The notes under the pieces were generated by a model. The model was not told the origin of the DNA. It searched no databases and saw nothing but the letters and a program-made list of their open reading frames with translations. Shown piece by piece: positions 25,189-34,034 of a stretch of 64,000 bases of DNA. Numbering within the stretch: position 1 is the first letter of the stretch; each line of letters begins with the position of its first letter. The stretch is taken from contig NZ_UQRQ01000013.1 in NCBI RefSeq assembly GCF_900543425.1, forward strand, positions 1 to 64,000, given 5' to 3'. The DNA is from an uncultured Sanguibacteroides sp. (GTDB lineage: Bacteria; Bacteroidota; Bacteroidia; Bacteroidales; Marinifilaceae). The translations under genes and the position numbers were made by a program.

Positions 25189-26667
25189 TTATTTTTTTAT
25201 CAATGTCCGCACGGGACGATCATTATTTACAAGACCGAGACCGTTATAAATCAACTCATAAGAGGGTATAGGCAACACCCAACCACCATCTTCCGGAAAG
25301 GCCGCTAAATCATAGTACCCGTCGTTTAAAATCTGATAGTTGGAAGACGAATAAATATAATGCTGGTGTCTGATCTGAGTTTTCAATGCATATTTCGAAG
25401 TCACGGCATAACGTCTTAAATCAAACCAGCGATGCCCTTCCATACATAATTCCAATCGACGTTCATTTCGAATAAAATCGACTAATCCTTTTCCTTGTCT
25501 GTCAAAGGTAGGCTCACTTCCCGGCACAAATCTTTTCTCCAAATAGGATTGTAACAAATCAGCAGCTTCTGTCTCCTTTCCGGACATCGCCAGTGCCTCT
25601 ACCTTATTCAAATACACCTCCGCCAATCGAATCAGGAAACAATCGGAAATTCCACCGTCTTTCCATTGTTTTAGCTTGCGAATCAAAAAAGCACCGGAAT
25701 AAGTACCCATGACATTGTTTATATACCGTAAATCATGCTCTTTATCATAAAAGGCATTCAACAAATCAGCGGAACATTTGTAAGCGGCATCATCTCTCAT
25801 AATATGATCAAGGCGGTATTCTCCCTGTGAAAAGATGGTTTCGGGTGAATCGGCGAACAAGGTGCTCTCGCCGTTCCCTATTTGATTATAATCCAGCAAA
25901 CCGTACCCGGCATTCATTACGGTATCGCTCTCCGCAATAGCATTTTCCCAATCTCCCATGTAGAGGTATACACGACTCAATAAGGCATGTGCGGCAGCTT
26001 CGCTTGCCTTATAAACAGAAGTCATATTCACCTGTTTCAAATGTTTGATCGCCTCCTTCAAATCAGTAATAAGTAGTTGATACACCTCCTCAAGTGAAGC
26101 CCTCGTAAATAATTTATCTTCCACCTCATCACTTAACTTCAAGGGTACTCCAGGAACATTCTCTGCCGTCTCTTTCACGTAAGGCTGGGCATATAAATTG
26201 GTCAGTAGAAAATAATAACCGGCCCTTAAGAAATGAGCCTGTCCTTTCACCCGACTATACCCTTCGGTGTCTCCTTCGAACTCTTTCACCTTGTTCAGTA
26301 TCACATTTAAAGCCGCAATATGTTCATACAACCGACTCCATACCCTATCATCCTCCGGTGCTCCATATTCATTCTGAAAAGGTCTTTCCAACCAGCAATA
26401 GAAAGAGGTAAATTGAGGTCTCTCACCATATTGCATCTGCATTTCCACATCGTCGTCCATCACGTGAATCCATCCCGGGATAGCCATATCTCCGAACTCA
26501 TCGACGGACTGTCTGGTTTGCATATATGCCTCACCGACAAGCAACTCATCTAAATCCGATATACTATTAACATAGATTAAATCCTTTGGATATTCTGAAA
26601 GAAAATCTCCGCAAGAAACTAAAAATATCCAAGTTGAAATTATCGTTAAATACACTATTTTCTTCAT
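25189..26667 (-). CDS. SusD/RagB-family outer-membrane nutrient-binding lipoprotein (locus 1)
   Basis: SusD proteins sit on the outer face of the outer membrane and cap the SusC channel to bind substrate. The protein is 492 residues from ATG 26667. The lipoprotein signal ends WIFLVSC, followed by GDFLSEYPKD, a standard SusD opening. TPR-like helices occupy about 80-260 (KGQAHFLRAGYYFLL, AAHALLSRVYLYMGDW). The C-terminal RagB/SusD domain ends in the block RNERRLELCMEGHRWFDLRRYA. A longer reading from 26718 would overlap the susC 3' end and spoil the signal peptide, so it is rejected. It follows susC by 11 bases. Confidence 0.95.
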   Translation of the reverse strand: MKKIVYLTIISTWIFLVSCGDFLSEYPKDLIYVNSISDLDELLVGEAYMQTRQSVDEFGDMAIPGWIHVMDDDVEMQMQYGERPQFTSFYCWLERPFQNEYGAPEDDRVWSRLYEHIAALNVILNKVKEFEGDTEGYSRVKGQAHFLRAGYYFLLTNLYAQPYVKETAENVPGVPLKLSDEVEDKLFTRASLEEVYQLLITDLKEAIKHLKQVNMTSVYKASEAAAHALLSRVYLYMGDWENAIAESDTVMNAGYGLLDYNQIGNGESTLFADSPETIFSQGEYRLDHIMRDDAAYKCSADLLNAFYDKEHDLRYINNVMGTYSGAFLIRKLKQWKDGGISDCFLIRLAEVYLNKVEALAMSGKETEAADLLQSYLEKRFVPGSEPTFDRQGKGLVDFIRNERRLELCMEGHRWFDLRRYAVTSKYALKTQIRHQHYIYSSSNYQILNDGYYDLAAFPEDGGWVLPIPSYELIYNGLGLVNNDRPVRTLIKK

Positions 26668-26678
26668 AATCACATCTC

Positions 26679-29600
26679 TTAAAATGAAACATTCAGATTC
26701 AAAGAATACGTCGGACAAAGAGACATATTAATGGATGGAGCGGTTCCCGATTGGGTTGCCGGATCTTGTCCCTTCAAATTTTTATTACAAACCGTAAAAA
26801 GATTCGTACAATAAAAACCGATATAAGCCGATTTCAAATAAAGTTTCTCACAGAACTTGGCGGGTACGTTATAACGTAGCGACAAAGATTGCATTTTCAG
26901 GTAGTTGCCACTAACGACCCGTATATCCGAATCATCATACATCTGCCAGATATTCTTAGCAAAATTATAGGGTTTATTCGAGTACCAGGCAGAGTTTTGC
27001 AAAGTAGCCTTAAACTCCTGATCGGATAATATACCCGGAATATTAGTGGTTAATTCATCCCCCGGACGTCTCCAGCGACGATTATATTCTTTACGAACAT
27101 TCTCCGTGGGCTGAGGCGCCAACGTCCCGTATCCATAAGCAATATTAGAGTACAATTTTAACAAACGGACTTTAGAGCCCAAGCTGTAAGTCATATTACA
27201 GGACAATGTAAAATTCCGGTAAGTAAAGGTATTTACAATTCCACCCTGTATCACGGGTACCCGCGTTCCGGAATGTTCCATTACAGTTGTAAATACATCT
27301 TCTTTTTCCATGTCATCATACTTCTTCTCGATGTTCACTATTTCTCCGTTGATTTCTTCCGTTTGGTTCACATTATGGAAAGTCGGACGACCGTCTTTAG
27401 AGTCCAATCCCGCAAAACGATAAGAATAGAACGTATTCAACGGGCGTCCCACGATCTGAGCCGTTCCATTCAGATAATCACGATAGGTTACTATATCCAA
27501 TAAAGCATTATCCTTCACTTTACGGTTATTAATCAATTGATTCAACACCTGTCCCAACTGAGGATCGATATTCCAGCGGAAACCTTTTGAATTTCCCATT
27601 CCCATCGTATTCACGGGGACAAAATTGAATGAAAGCTCAATACCTTTATTCTCCAATGTTCCTTGGTTAACTACATAATTATCCCGACCATTAATACGGG
27701 AAATCGTTTTTTGTAAAAAAGCATCTTTTGTCCTCTTGTAGAAGTAAGAAACATTACCCTGAATCTTGTTATTCAACAACGCAAAGTCTAACGTCACATT
27801 AAAAGAAGAGGTTTTCTCCCAACGCAAATCCGGATTAGGGTAACGATAAATCGTGGAACCGAATTCATTCACGGTAGGAATCATTCCCCCTTTCTGGATA
27901 ATCAACTCGGAACTTTCCGTATCCAACATATTACCCTGGTATCCAAATGATCCACGAAGAGACAAGGAGTTAATCCAATTAACGGAGCTCAATATATCCT
28001 CTTTTACATTCCATCTTCCGGAGAAAGACCAAATAGGAGCCAACTTATCGTTACTTTTGGTTCCGAATTTATTGGAAGCATCCACCCGTACATTTGCCGT
28101 GAACATATATAAATCTTTGTAATCGTAGGCCAAGGAAGCGTATCCAGAAACAATATTTGTTTTCTGATCGCTCCTTATACCCCTGGCTTTAGGTGTCTGA
28201 GACCAAATTTTATAACGAGGGTAAGTATCCAAATCTATTTCTGCCATCTGGAAGCCCCGGTCACGCAAATAACCACGGAAAATCTGTTCTCTTCCCGTGT
28301 AACGGCTTGAAGAAACCTCTCCTCCTAAAGCAACGGTTAAACCGTGGTATTCTTCTTTATCCATATATTGATGGTAATCAATTTGAGCACGCACTAAATA
28401 AGTCTCATTATCGGTATCCTTCTCTTGAAGCTCACCGCCAACAGGCAATTCATTATCTTCATCTCTTGTTCCCCTCAAACAAGCAGCATAATAGGTATTC
28501 TCGCTAAAATAGGTATCTTGTTCCGTACTACTTGTACCATACGAAAGAGTTAATCCTATCTTCAGGGGATCGATTATACGATAATCTATTCCGGCAAGAA
28601 AATTAATCGTATGAGAATTAATATCCTGAGAACTATTGTTTCTTTCATTAATAATATTAAAAGGCAGCCCTTCTATTGAAGAAACGTCTCCCAAACGAGA
28701 ATAATACCACAATTTGCCCTCGTTGTCATAAATCGGAACCGCCCGGCTGGTTTTATAAGCATAATCCATCACTCCCGTTTCGGAGGGAGTATACTTCTTA
28801 TCCGCCACATTACCGTTCATCCCGAACCGAACAGTGAAACGATTTAGGCTTGCATTCAGATTTAGCGTTGCGGAATAATTTTTATTTTGCTCTCCTTTGA
28901 TCGTTCCTCTACTGTCGTTAAAACCGACAGAAGCGTAATACCTCAAGGTCGAGGAACCTCCTGACATACTCAATGTATGCTTATGAGAATAAGAATCCTG
29001 TAATAATATATCGAACCAATCGGTATTCATTGTCTCCAATTCGCTCACCCGACGTTGAAATTCATCGAATTCAATCTTATCCTCGTTCCAATCCTTCAAA
29101 GCTCCTTCATATCCTACCCAGGAATCAACCTGCGGATATTCCAATCTCTTTTCATACATTTCCCTCGAAAAAGCAATACGTTCCCTCGAATTCATCATAT
29201 TTACACTTTGGTCCGAATAACGCGGACGACGCATAAAAGTTCCCGACAAAGAGTAGGTAATCGTCGGAGGACCCGGTTTTCCTTTTTTAGTCGTAATCAC
29301 AATTACCCCGTTCGCGGCTCTTACACCGTAAATAGCCGTTGCAGAAGCATCTTTTAACACGTCAATCCGTTCTATATCTTCCGGGTTCAACCCGGAAATC
29401 GCATTTCCCAACAGGTTTACAAAATCCAAATCATTCAGTTGAGAAGGATCTATATTCACGGGATCCTGTTGAACAATACCATCAACAACCCACAGAGGCT
29501 CTTGGTTTCCCAATATGGTAGAGGTTCCTCTGATTCTCAAACGCGGTGTTGCACCGACCTGCCCTGAATTTTGCATGAAAATCATTCCGGGAACATGTCC

Positions 29601-30368
29601 TTCCAGCATCTGATCTATCGTATTCAAACCGGGAAGCAGAATATCTTTAGCCTCAATAGAAGTCACGGCACTCGTCAATTTGCGTTTATCAATATTCTGA
29701 TACCCCGTACTGACAATGGTCACTTCTTCCAAGGAAGCCATAGATTCTTTTAACACCACATCAATCGTATCTTTCCCCGCGTACTCTATTTCCCGAGTTT
29801 CCATTCCGATAAAAGAAAATTGTAAGATAACGTGTTCCAATTCAGGGATGGTAATTTTGTATTTTCCATCTTTATCGGTTGAAGTTCCCCAATGGGTACT
29901 TTTTATCCTGACGGTAACCCCCGGCAAAGGCTTTCCATCTATATCTTTAACCTTTCCCCGGATAAGTAACTCCCTCACTTTACGAACCGAATCCTGAACA
30001 TTTAGGTTATCGGACTTCCGAATAATAATCAGGTTATTTTCAATCGAGTAAGTCAGGTCTGTCCCTGATAAGCATTCTTTTAAAACCTCATCGATACTTA
30101 CCGATTTAAAATTCTTATTCAGCTTTCGTATTTTTGCCACTTCACTATCCTTATAAAGGAAATAATAATCGCTACTTCGACGAATCTCATTCATCAGATC
30201 CTCAAACGTGGCATTTTTCAACTCAAAACTAAAAACAACATGTTGTGAATAGACGGCTGCAGAAAGATGCATCACCGTACAAAAAAGGAATAGTGTTAGT
30301 AACCTCATGGTTAATAAGATCTTTCCAATCCCCAAAAAGTGGAGATTACATTGTCGATTTTTTTTCAT
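26679..30368 (-). CDS. SusC/RagA-family TonB-dependent transporter with STN signalling domain (locus 1)
   Basis: This 1229-residue outer-membrane channel, powered by TonB, should import the ligand captured by SusD. Order: a signal region (about 1-45, ending SAAVYSQ), an STN domain (about 48-115, with DLMNEIRRSSDYYFLYKDSEV and LTYSIENNLIIIRK), a carboxypeptidase-like repeat (about 137-220), a TonB box/plug (about 225-360, with GVRAANGVIVITTKKG), and a 22-strand barrel with a terminal aromatic residue (NVSF). The STN domain marks it as a transducer that can signal through the FecR protein encoded upstream. The start is ATG 30368; the 4-codon longer TTG reading is not needed. A putative antisense RNA promoter overlaps this start codon. 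Confidence 0.96.
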   Translation of the reverse strand: MKKNRQCNLHFLGIGKILLTMRLLTLFLFCTVMHLSAAVYSQHVVFSFELKNATFEDLMNEIRRSSDYYFLYKDSEVAKIRKLNKNFKSVSIDEVLKECLSGTDLTYSIENNLIIIRKSDNLNVQDSVRKVRELLIRGKVKDIDGKPLPGVTVRIKSTHWGTSTDKDGKYKITIPELEHVILQFSFIGMETREIEYAGKDTIDVVLKESMASLEEVTIVSTGYQNIDKRKLTSAVTSIEAKDILLPGLNTIDQMLEGHVPGMIFMQNSGQVGATPRLRIRGTSTILGNQEPLWVVDGIVQQDPVNIDPSQLNDLDFVNLLGNAISGLNPEDIERIDVLKDASATAIYGVRAANGVIVITTKKGKPGPPTITYSLSGTFMRRPRYSDQSVNMMNSRERIAFSREMYEKRLEYPQVDSWVGYEGALKDWNEDKIEFDEFQRRVSELETMNTDWFDILLQDSYSHKHTLSMSGGSSTLRYYASVGFNDSRGTIKGEQNKNYSATLNLNASLNRFTVRFGMNGNVADKKYTPSETGVMDYAYKTSRAVPIYDNEGKLWYYSRLGDVSSIEGLPFNIINERNNSSQDINSHTINFLAGIDYRIIDPLKIGLTLSYGTSSTEQDTYFSENTYYAACLRGTRDEDNELPVGGELQEKDTDNETYLVRAQIDYHQYMDKEEYHGLTVALGGEVSSSRYTGREQIFRGYLRDRGFQMAEIDLDTYPRYKIWSQTPKARGIRSDQKTNIVSGYASLAYDYKDLYMFTANVRVDASNKFGTKSNDKLAPIWSFSGRWNVKEDILSSVNWINSLSLRGSFGYQGNMLDTESSELIIQKGGMIPTVNEFGSTIYRYPNPDLRWEKTSSFNVTLDFALLNNKIQGNVSYFYKRTKDAFLQKTISRINGRDNYVVNQGTLENKGIELSFNFVPVNTMGMGNSKGFRWNIDPQLGQVLNQLINNRKVKDNALLDIVTYRDYLNGTAQIVGRPLNTFYSYRFAGLDSKDGRPTFHNVNQTEEINGEIVNIEKKYDDMEKEDVFTTVMEHSGTRVPVIQGGIVNTFTYRNFTLSCNMTYSLGSKVRLLKLYSNIAYGYGTLAPQPTENVRKEYNRRWRRPGDELTTNIPGILSDQEFKATLQNSAWYSNKPYNFAKNIWQMYDDSDIRVVSGNYLKMQSLSLRYNVPAKFCEKLYLKSAYIGFYCTNLFTVCNKNLKGQDPATQSGTAPSINMSLCPTYSLNLNVSF

Positions 30369-30375
30369 ACATTTG
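30368..30375 (+). promoter_or_regulatory. -7 box on the strand opposite susC (putative antisense promoter, locus 1)
   Basis: TACATTTG on the plus strand is a full TAnnTTTG match. Its first base pairs with the A of the susC ATG. A TTG lies 14 bp upstream, closer than the normal 19-21 bp, so the -33 element is weak. The same box in the same register occurs at susC of locus 2. Confidence 0.45.
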
Positions 30376-30380
30376 TACAA

Positions 30381-30462
30381 TTACATTAAACATTGTCCGA
30401 GCGGTTGCACCCGTTCGGCTTTACCAGATAACAGGAAAGAGTTACCCCTCTTTCCTGTTTTC
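30381..30462 (+). ncRNA. Putative cis-antisense RNA over the susC leader (locus 1)
   Basis: The predicted RNA, about 82 nt, runs from just after the TACATTTG box to the 3' end of fecR. It contains a stem CCGAGCGG/CCGTTCGG (30397-30404 and 30411-30418, one G-U pair) and a perfect 11-bp terminator-like stem ACAGGAAAGAG/CTCTTTCCTGT (30431-30441 and 30448-30458) followed by four T. It would be fully complementary to the susC 5' leader. Short antisense RNAs at this place (DonS type) are known from Bacteroides polysaccharide loci; existence here is inference. Alternatively the hairpins act in the sense mRNA between fecR and susC. Confidence 0.45.
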
Positions 30463-31624
30463 AATCAGAACACACCACTACAGTATTATCTTGTATTACG
30501 AATTTTATTTCACCTAATTTTTCAAACACACACAATAAGCTTTCTGCATTCTCATAACGTTTTAAACGCCCGGAAAAGACAATATCCTTGACTTTTTCAT
30601 CCCGATAAACGACATTTACATCATACCATTTGGAGATCAATTTCATAATATCTTCCAATCGCTGGGTTTTAAATAAATAAACACCATCTTTCCAAGAGGT
30701 ATACAATTCGGTATCCACGATATCGACCCGTCCCTTTTTCTCTTTAACATGATATGTTAATTGTTCGAAAGGAGACAAAATGATCTTTTCTCCCTGTTTG
30801 AAGCCTATGGCAATCTGTCCTTCAACCAAGGTCGTCACCACCTCTCCCTCATCCTTGTATCCCCGAATATTAAATTTTGTACCCAATACCCTTATATCCA
30901 ATTCCGGATGATGTACGACAAAAGGATGGACAGAATCTTTGGCAACCTCCAAAAACACCTCTCCGGAGACCCATATGTTACGTTCTCCCTTCTTAAAGAC
31001 AACCGGATAACGAATCGAACTCTCGGCATTCAGCCAAGCATGTGTTCCGTCAGACATAACAAGCTGATACTCTCCTCCGCGAGGTACCCTTATCTCGTGG
31101 TATTTTTCTACCGTATCCGTAGAAACAAAACTATTCCGCTCATAAACTAAGGTATTCCTCTTATTCGTCAATTGTTGATTTCCTTCTGTTAATCGAAAAG
31201 AATCTTTTCCCAAATTTCGGGTACTCCCATCCGAAAGGATCAGACTTGCAACCGGTTTTCCGGGAAATAGCATCCGGGACGGTACAGAAATATTTTTTCC
31301 CGAAAAATCATGTAACCAGTAAAACACTCCACTGGAAACAAGGAATAAAATCATAGCCGCAACAGATATATATCTTTTGATGAGAAATCTCTTTTTCCGT
31401 GCAATCTTTTTACCTATACGATCATAATCATAATAAACATCAAAACGACGATATATCTCCTGTTTATCTCGAAATGAAGAAGAGAGAATGATCGATTCGA
31501 ATATTTGTTTATGCTTCGTCGAAGCTTCCAGCCATTCTTGTAACCTCTCGCGTTCTACACCAGTAATTGTTCCCCGGATATAAGCAAAAATAACATCCGC
31601 TATTTTGATATTTTCTTCTGACAT
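30461..31624 (-). CDS. FecR-family anti-sigma factor (locus 1)
   Basis: This 387-residue inner-membrane regulator holds or activates the ECF sigma factor in response to the SusC transporter. The cytoplasmic N-terminal part (about 1-85) binds sigma. One transmembrane helix lies near 86-105 (YISVAAMILFLVSSGVFYWL). The periplasmic FecR domain (about 175-275) has IRVPRGGEYQLVMSDGTHAWLNAESSIRYP and DIRVLGTKFNIRGY. The C-terminal DUF4974 domain (about 310-385) resembles an STN fold, which fits contact with the STN domain of SusC. It lies 111 bases after the sigma gene and 92 bases before the susC start. Confidence 0.95.
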   Translation of the reverse strand: MSEENIKIADVIFAYIRGTITGVERERLQEWLEASTKHKQIFESIILSSSFRDKQEIYRRFDVYYDYDRIGKKIARKKRFLIKRYISVAAMILFLVSSGVFYWLHDFSGKNISVPSRMLFPGKPVASLILSDGSTRNLGKDSFRLTEGNQQLTNKRNTLVYERNSFVSTDTVEKYHEIRVPRGGEYQLVMSDGTHAWLNAESSIRYPVVFKKGERNIWVSGEVFLEVAKDSVHPFVVHHPELDIRVLGTKFNIRGYKDEGEVVTTLVEGQIAIGFKQGEKIILSPFEQLTYHVKEKKGRVDIVDTELYTSWKDGVYLFKTQRLEDIMKLISKWYDVNVVYRDEKVKDIVFSGRLKRYENAESLLCVFEKLGEIKFVIQDNTVVVCSD

Positions 31625-31735
31625 TTTTCGTGTTTTTCCTTATAACACCAAAAAGTGTCCGACATACTATTTAAAATAAAAAAATTTTAGAAAAAAGAAA
31701 GAGAGATTTCTTTTATTTAGAAATCAAGTACATTC

Positions 31736-32284
31736 TTACAAAAACAATAACACCATCTTATCTTTTAAACGGGATCTTAATATCTCTCTGGCCCTGGCTC
31801 GTTGATTACGAACCGTATTTTCGGAAATATTCAACACTTCCGCTATCTCTTGGATAGATTTATCCATTAAAGTCAAATAAAAAACTTTTTTAATAGCCCC
31901 GGGCAGCTGTTCTATTTCGAACTCTATCATCCGATGAACTTCCTCTTCGACAATCCAACAATCTTCTTCTTCCAAACAACTGATTGCTAATGTATCGGAT
32001 ATTGAAATCTGTTTTATCCGGGCATTATCCCGGTTGTAATTCAGGCAGGCATTACGTACGGCCAAATACATAAAAGAGCGTAAAGAATAGATTGCCCCGA
32101 AATCCTTACGACGCTCCCATACCTTTATAAATACCTCCTGTACGATATCTGCCACGACTGCATCATCCCGAACAAAATGTGATCCAAAAGCACACAAAGC
32201 ATGGAAAAATAAAAGATATAATTGCTTCAATGCAGTTTCTTTTCCCTGTCGTAGACCCTGCAGTAAATCCACATTAGCACTCAT
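31736..32284 (-). CDS. ECF-family RNA polymerase sigma factor (locus 1)
   Basis: This 182-residue sigma factor has region 2 (about 15-85, with DIVQEVFIKVWERRKDF and LRSFMYLAVRNACLNYNRD) and region 4 (about 120-175, with IQEIAEVLNISENTVRNQRARA). It should direct transcription of the SusCD locus that follows when released from FecR. It heads the locus and has its own consensus housekeeping promoter, so sigma and probably fecR are expressed at a basal level. The AT-rich 111-base gap to fecR holds no clear second promoter. Confidence 0.94.
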   Translation of the reverse strand: MSANVDLLQGLRQGKETALKQLYLLFFHALCAFGSHFVRDDAVVADIVQEVFIKVWERRKDFGAIYSLRSFMYLAVRNACLNYNRDNARIKQISISDTLAISCLEEEDCWIVEEEVHRMIEFEIEQLPGAIKKVFYLTLMDKSIQEIAEVLNISENTVRNQRARAREILRSRLKDKMVLLFL

Positions 32285-32313
32285 TCCCTGACTTATTTTA
32301 CACTATTTGCAAA

Positions 32314-32346
32314 CAAATGTATAAAAAATCCCACGACATCACCAAA
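32314..32346 (-). promoter_or_regulatory. Promoter of the locus 1 sigma gene
   Basis: On the minus strand TACATTTG (32321-32314) follows TTTG (32346-32343) after 21 bp, matching the housekeeping consensus. The start codon lies 30 bases downstream at 32284. Confidence 0.65.
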
Positions 32347-32409
32347 TAATTTATTTACTCTTCCTTAAATTCAATAGAACATCTTTTTTTTGAAAAACAT
32401 CGATATTTG

Positions 32410-32441
32410 TTTGGAAGAATTCGAACTAACCTCTATATTTG
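32410..32441 (+). promoter_or_regulatory. Promoter of tRNA-Asn
   Basis: TTTG (32410-32413) and TATATTTG (32434-32441) are 20 bp apart. The expected start near 32448 is 12 bases before the mature tRNA 5' end. Confidence 0.75.
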
Positions 32442-32459
32442 CATCGCTTTTGAAAAAAT

Positions 32460-32533
32460 TCCTTAGTAGCTCAGTTGGTTAGAGCGGCGGACTGTTAATC
32501 CGTAGGTCGTAGGTTCAAGTCCTACCTGAGGAG
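32460..32533 (+). tRNA. tRNA-Asn(GTT)
   Basis: This is a complete cloverleaf. Acceptor strands TCCTTAG and CTGAGGA pair with one G-U, discriminator G at 32533. The D arm is AGCTCAGTTGGTTAGAGC-like, the anticodon arm GCGGACTGTTAATCCGT has anticodon GTT, and the T arm is GTAGGTTCAAGTCCTAC. The 3' CCA is not encoded directly after the discriminator. It is a single tRNA with its own promoter and terminator. Confidence 0.97.
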
Positions 32534-32538
32534 CCCCA

Positions 32539-32570
32539 AGCCTTACAGTAGAAACTGTAAGGCTTTTTTA
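32539..32570 (+). terminator. Terminator after tRNA-Asn
   Basis: A perfect 11-bp stem AGCCTTACAGT/ACTGTAAGGCT (32539-32549 and 32554-32564) with a 4-base loop is followed by six T. Confidence 0.92.
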
Positions 32571-32626
32571 TTTCGTCGATAAATAACGACTGACGGTCGA
32601 TAAAACACTCCTATCTATCTAATTCA

Positions 32627-32658
32627 GTTGTCTTCCTTTCCATACAGACCTAAATTTG
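32627..32658 (+). promoter_or_regulatory. Promoter of the TolC/MacAB operon
   Basis: GTTG (32627-32630) lies 20 bp before TAAATTTG (32651-32658), close to the consensus. The tolC-like start codon is at 32682. Confidence 0.6.
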
Positions 32659-32681
32659 TCTCAGAAACAAACAATTAAGGT

Positions 32682-34016
32682 ATGAATAACATGAATTACA
32701 TACGATTATTTATCACTTTTTTCATAGTCATTTCATCCATGGCCGGCTTTACCCAAGAAAAGCCGGCCCTCTGGACCCTCCGGGAGTGTATCGACTATGC
32801 CAGAAAAAATAATATTCAGGTGCAATCGTCCCGCATCAACAATCAAACAGGAATTGCCAGCTTATTAGAGTCCAAAGCCCAATTATTTCCGTCATTGGTT
32901 TTTTCCAGTACGCAAGGTTGGTCCCATCAAAAAACACAAGACACCAATAATAAATTCAACTCCCAAAGTGCTTATACCGGGAGTTATTCGTTAAGTGCCG
33001 GCATGACTCTTTATAACGGAAGTAAACTGACTCGCTCCGTGAAAAAACAAAAGATTTCAGCAGAGGTTCTGGAATATGAAATTTCCATAGCCGAAAACGA
33101 CATTGAAATCTCCGTAACCGAAGGTTATTTGCAGATCCTATATGCCAACGAGGCTCTCAAAACCAACAAACAAAACCTTGAGACTTCCAAAGCCCAATTA
33201 GACCGGGCAGAAGAATTATACAATGCCGGTTCTATCGCCGTCAGCGACCGAGCCCAGATCAGAGCCCAATACAGTAACGATCAATATCAGGTCACGTTAG
33301 CAGAAAACACGCTGGCCTTAGCGAAATTACAATTGAAACAATTATTGGAATTAGAATTGGACGAGTCTTTTGAGATTTATTTTCCAGAACTATCCGATGC
33401 CAAAATACTCACGCTTGTTCCCTCTCTGAATGAGGTATACGAAACAGCCCTGAAAGTAATGCCGGAAATGAAAAGCAGCAAATTAAATGTAGATGCGGCT
33501 CTGTTGGATGAAAAGATCGCAGCGGCAGATCGCCTGCCCAGCATCACGTTTAACGCATCCGTGGGAACCAACCACGATTCCGACTCGGATTACTCTTTCA
33601 GAAAGCAGTTAAACAATCGGTTAAACGAAAACATCGGAATCAATATCAGTATTCCGATTGCGCAAAACCGACAGGTAAAATCAGCAGTAGAGAAAGCAAA
33701 ACTTCAAACAGAGACGGCCCAGCTGGATGAGATAAATACCCGTAAAACACTACTGAAAACCGTTGAAACTTTATACCAGAATGCCATCTCGGCACAAAGC
33801 CGGTACATGGCGGCAAGCAATAGCGTAAAATCAGCTTCTGAAAGCTATCGTCTGGTACAAGCACAATTCGATGCAGGAATGAAAAACACCGTTGAATTAT
33901 TAACGGAAAAAAACAATTACTTATCAGCGATACAAGAGCAAATACAGGCCAAATACGATGCGATATTATCCATCAAACTATTGAATTTTTATCAGAATCA
34001 ACCGATTGAATTATAA
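32682..34016 (+). CDS. TolC-family outer-membrane efflux protein
   Basis: This 444-residue protein has a signal peptide (about 1-23, ending SMAGFTQ) and two outer-membrane efflux protein repeats of long helices typical of TolC. The first spans about 30-215 (LRECIDYARKNNIQVQSSRI at its start, AEELYNAGSIAVSDRAQIRAQY near its end). The second spans about 240-435 (ending ESYRLVQAQFDAGMKNTVELLTEKNNYLSA). It should form the outer-membrane exit duct of the tripartite pump encoded by the next three genes, with 18 bases to the adaptor gene. Substrate is unknown. Confidence 0.93.
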   Translation: MNNMNYIRLFITFFIVISSMAGFTQEKPALWTLRECIDYARKNNIQVQSSRINNQTGIASLLESKAQLFPSLVFSSTQGWSHQKTQDTNNKFNSQSAYTGSYSLSAGMTLYNGSKLTRSVKKQKISAEVLEYEISIAENDIEISVTEGYLQILYANEALKTNKQNLETSKAQLDRAEELYNAGSIAVSDRAQIRAQYSNDQYQVTLAENTLALAKLQLKQLLELELDESFEIYFPELSDAKILTLVPSLNEVYETALKVMPEMKSSKLNVDAALLDEKIAAADRLPSITFNASVGTNHDSDSDYSFRKQLNNRLNENIGINISIPIAQNRQVKSAVEKAKLQTETAQLDEINTRKTLLKTVETLYQNAISAQSRYMAASNSVKSASESYRLVQAQFDAGMKNTVELLTEKNNYLSAIQEQIQAKYDAILSIKLLNFYQNQPIEL

Positions 34017-34034
34017 CACGTAAAACAAAATAAA

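Noticed and set aside
26668..26718. Longer susD start at 26718 in locus 1
   Set aside because: It overlaps the susC 3' end and puts 17 residues ahead of a normal lipoprotein signal peptide.
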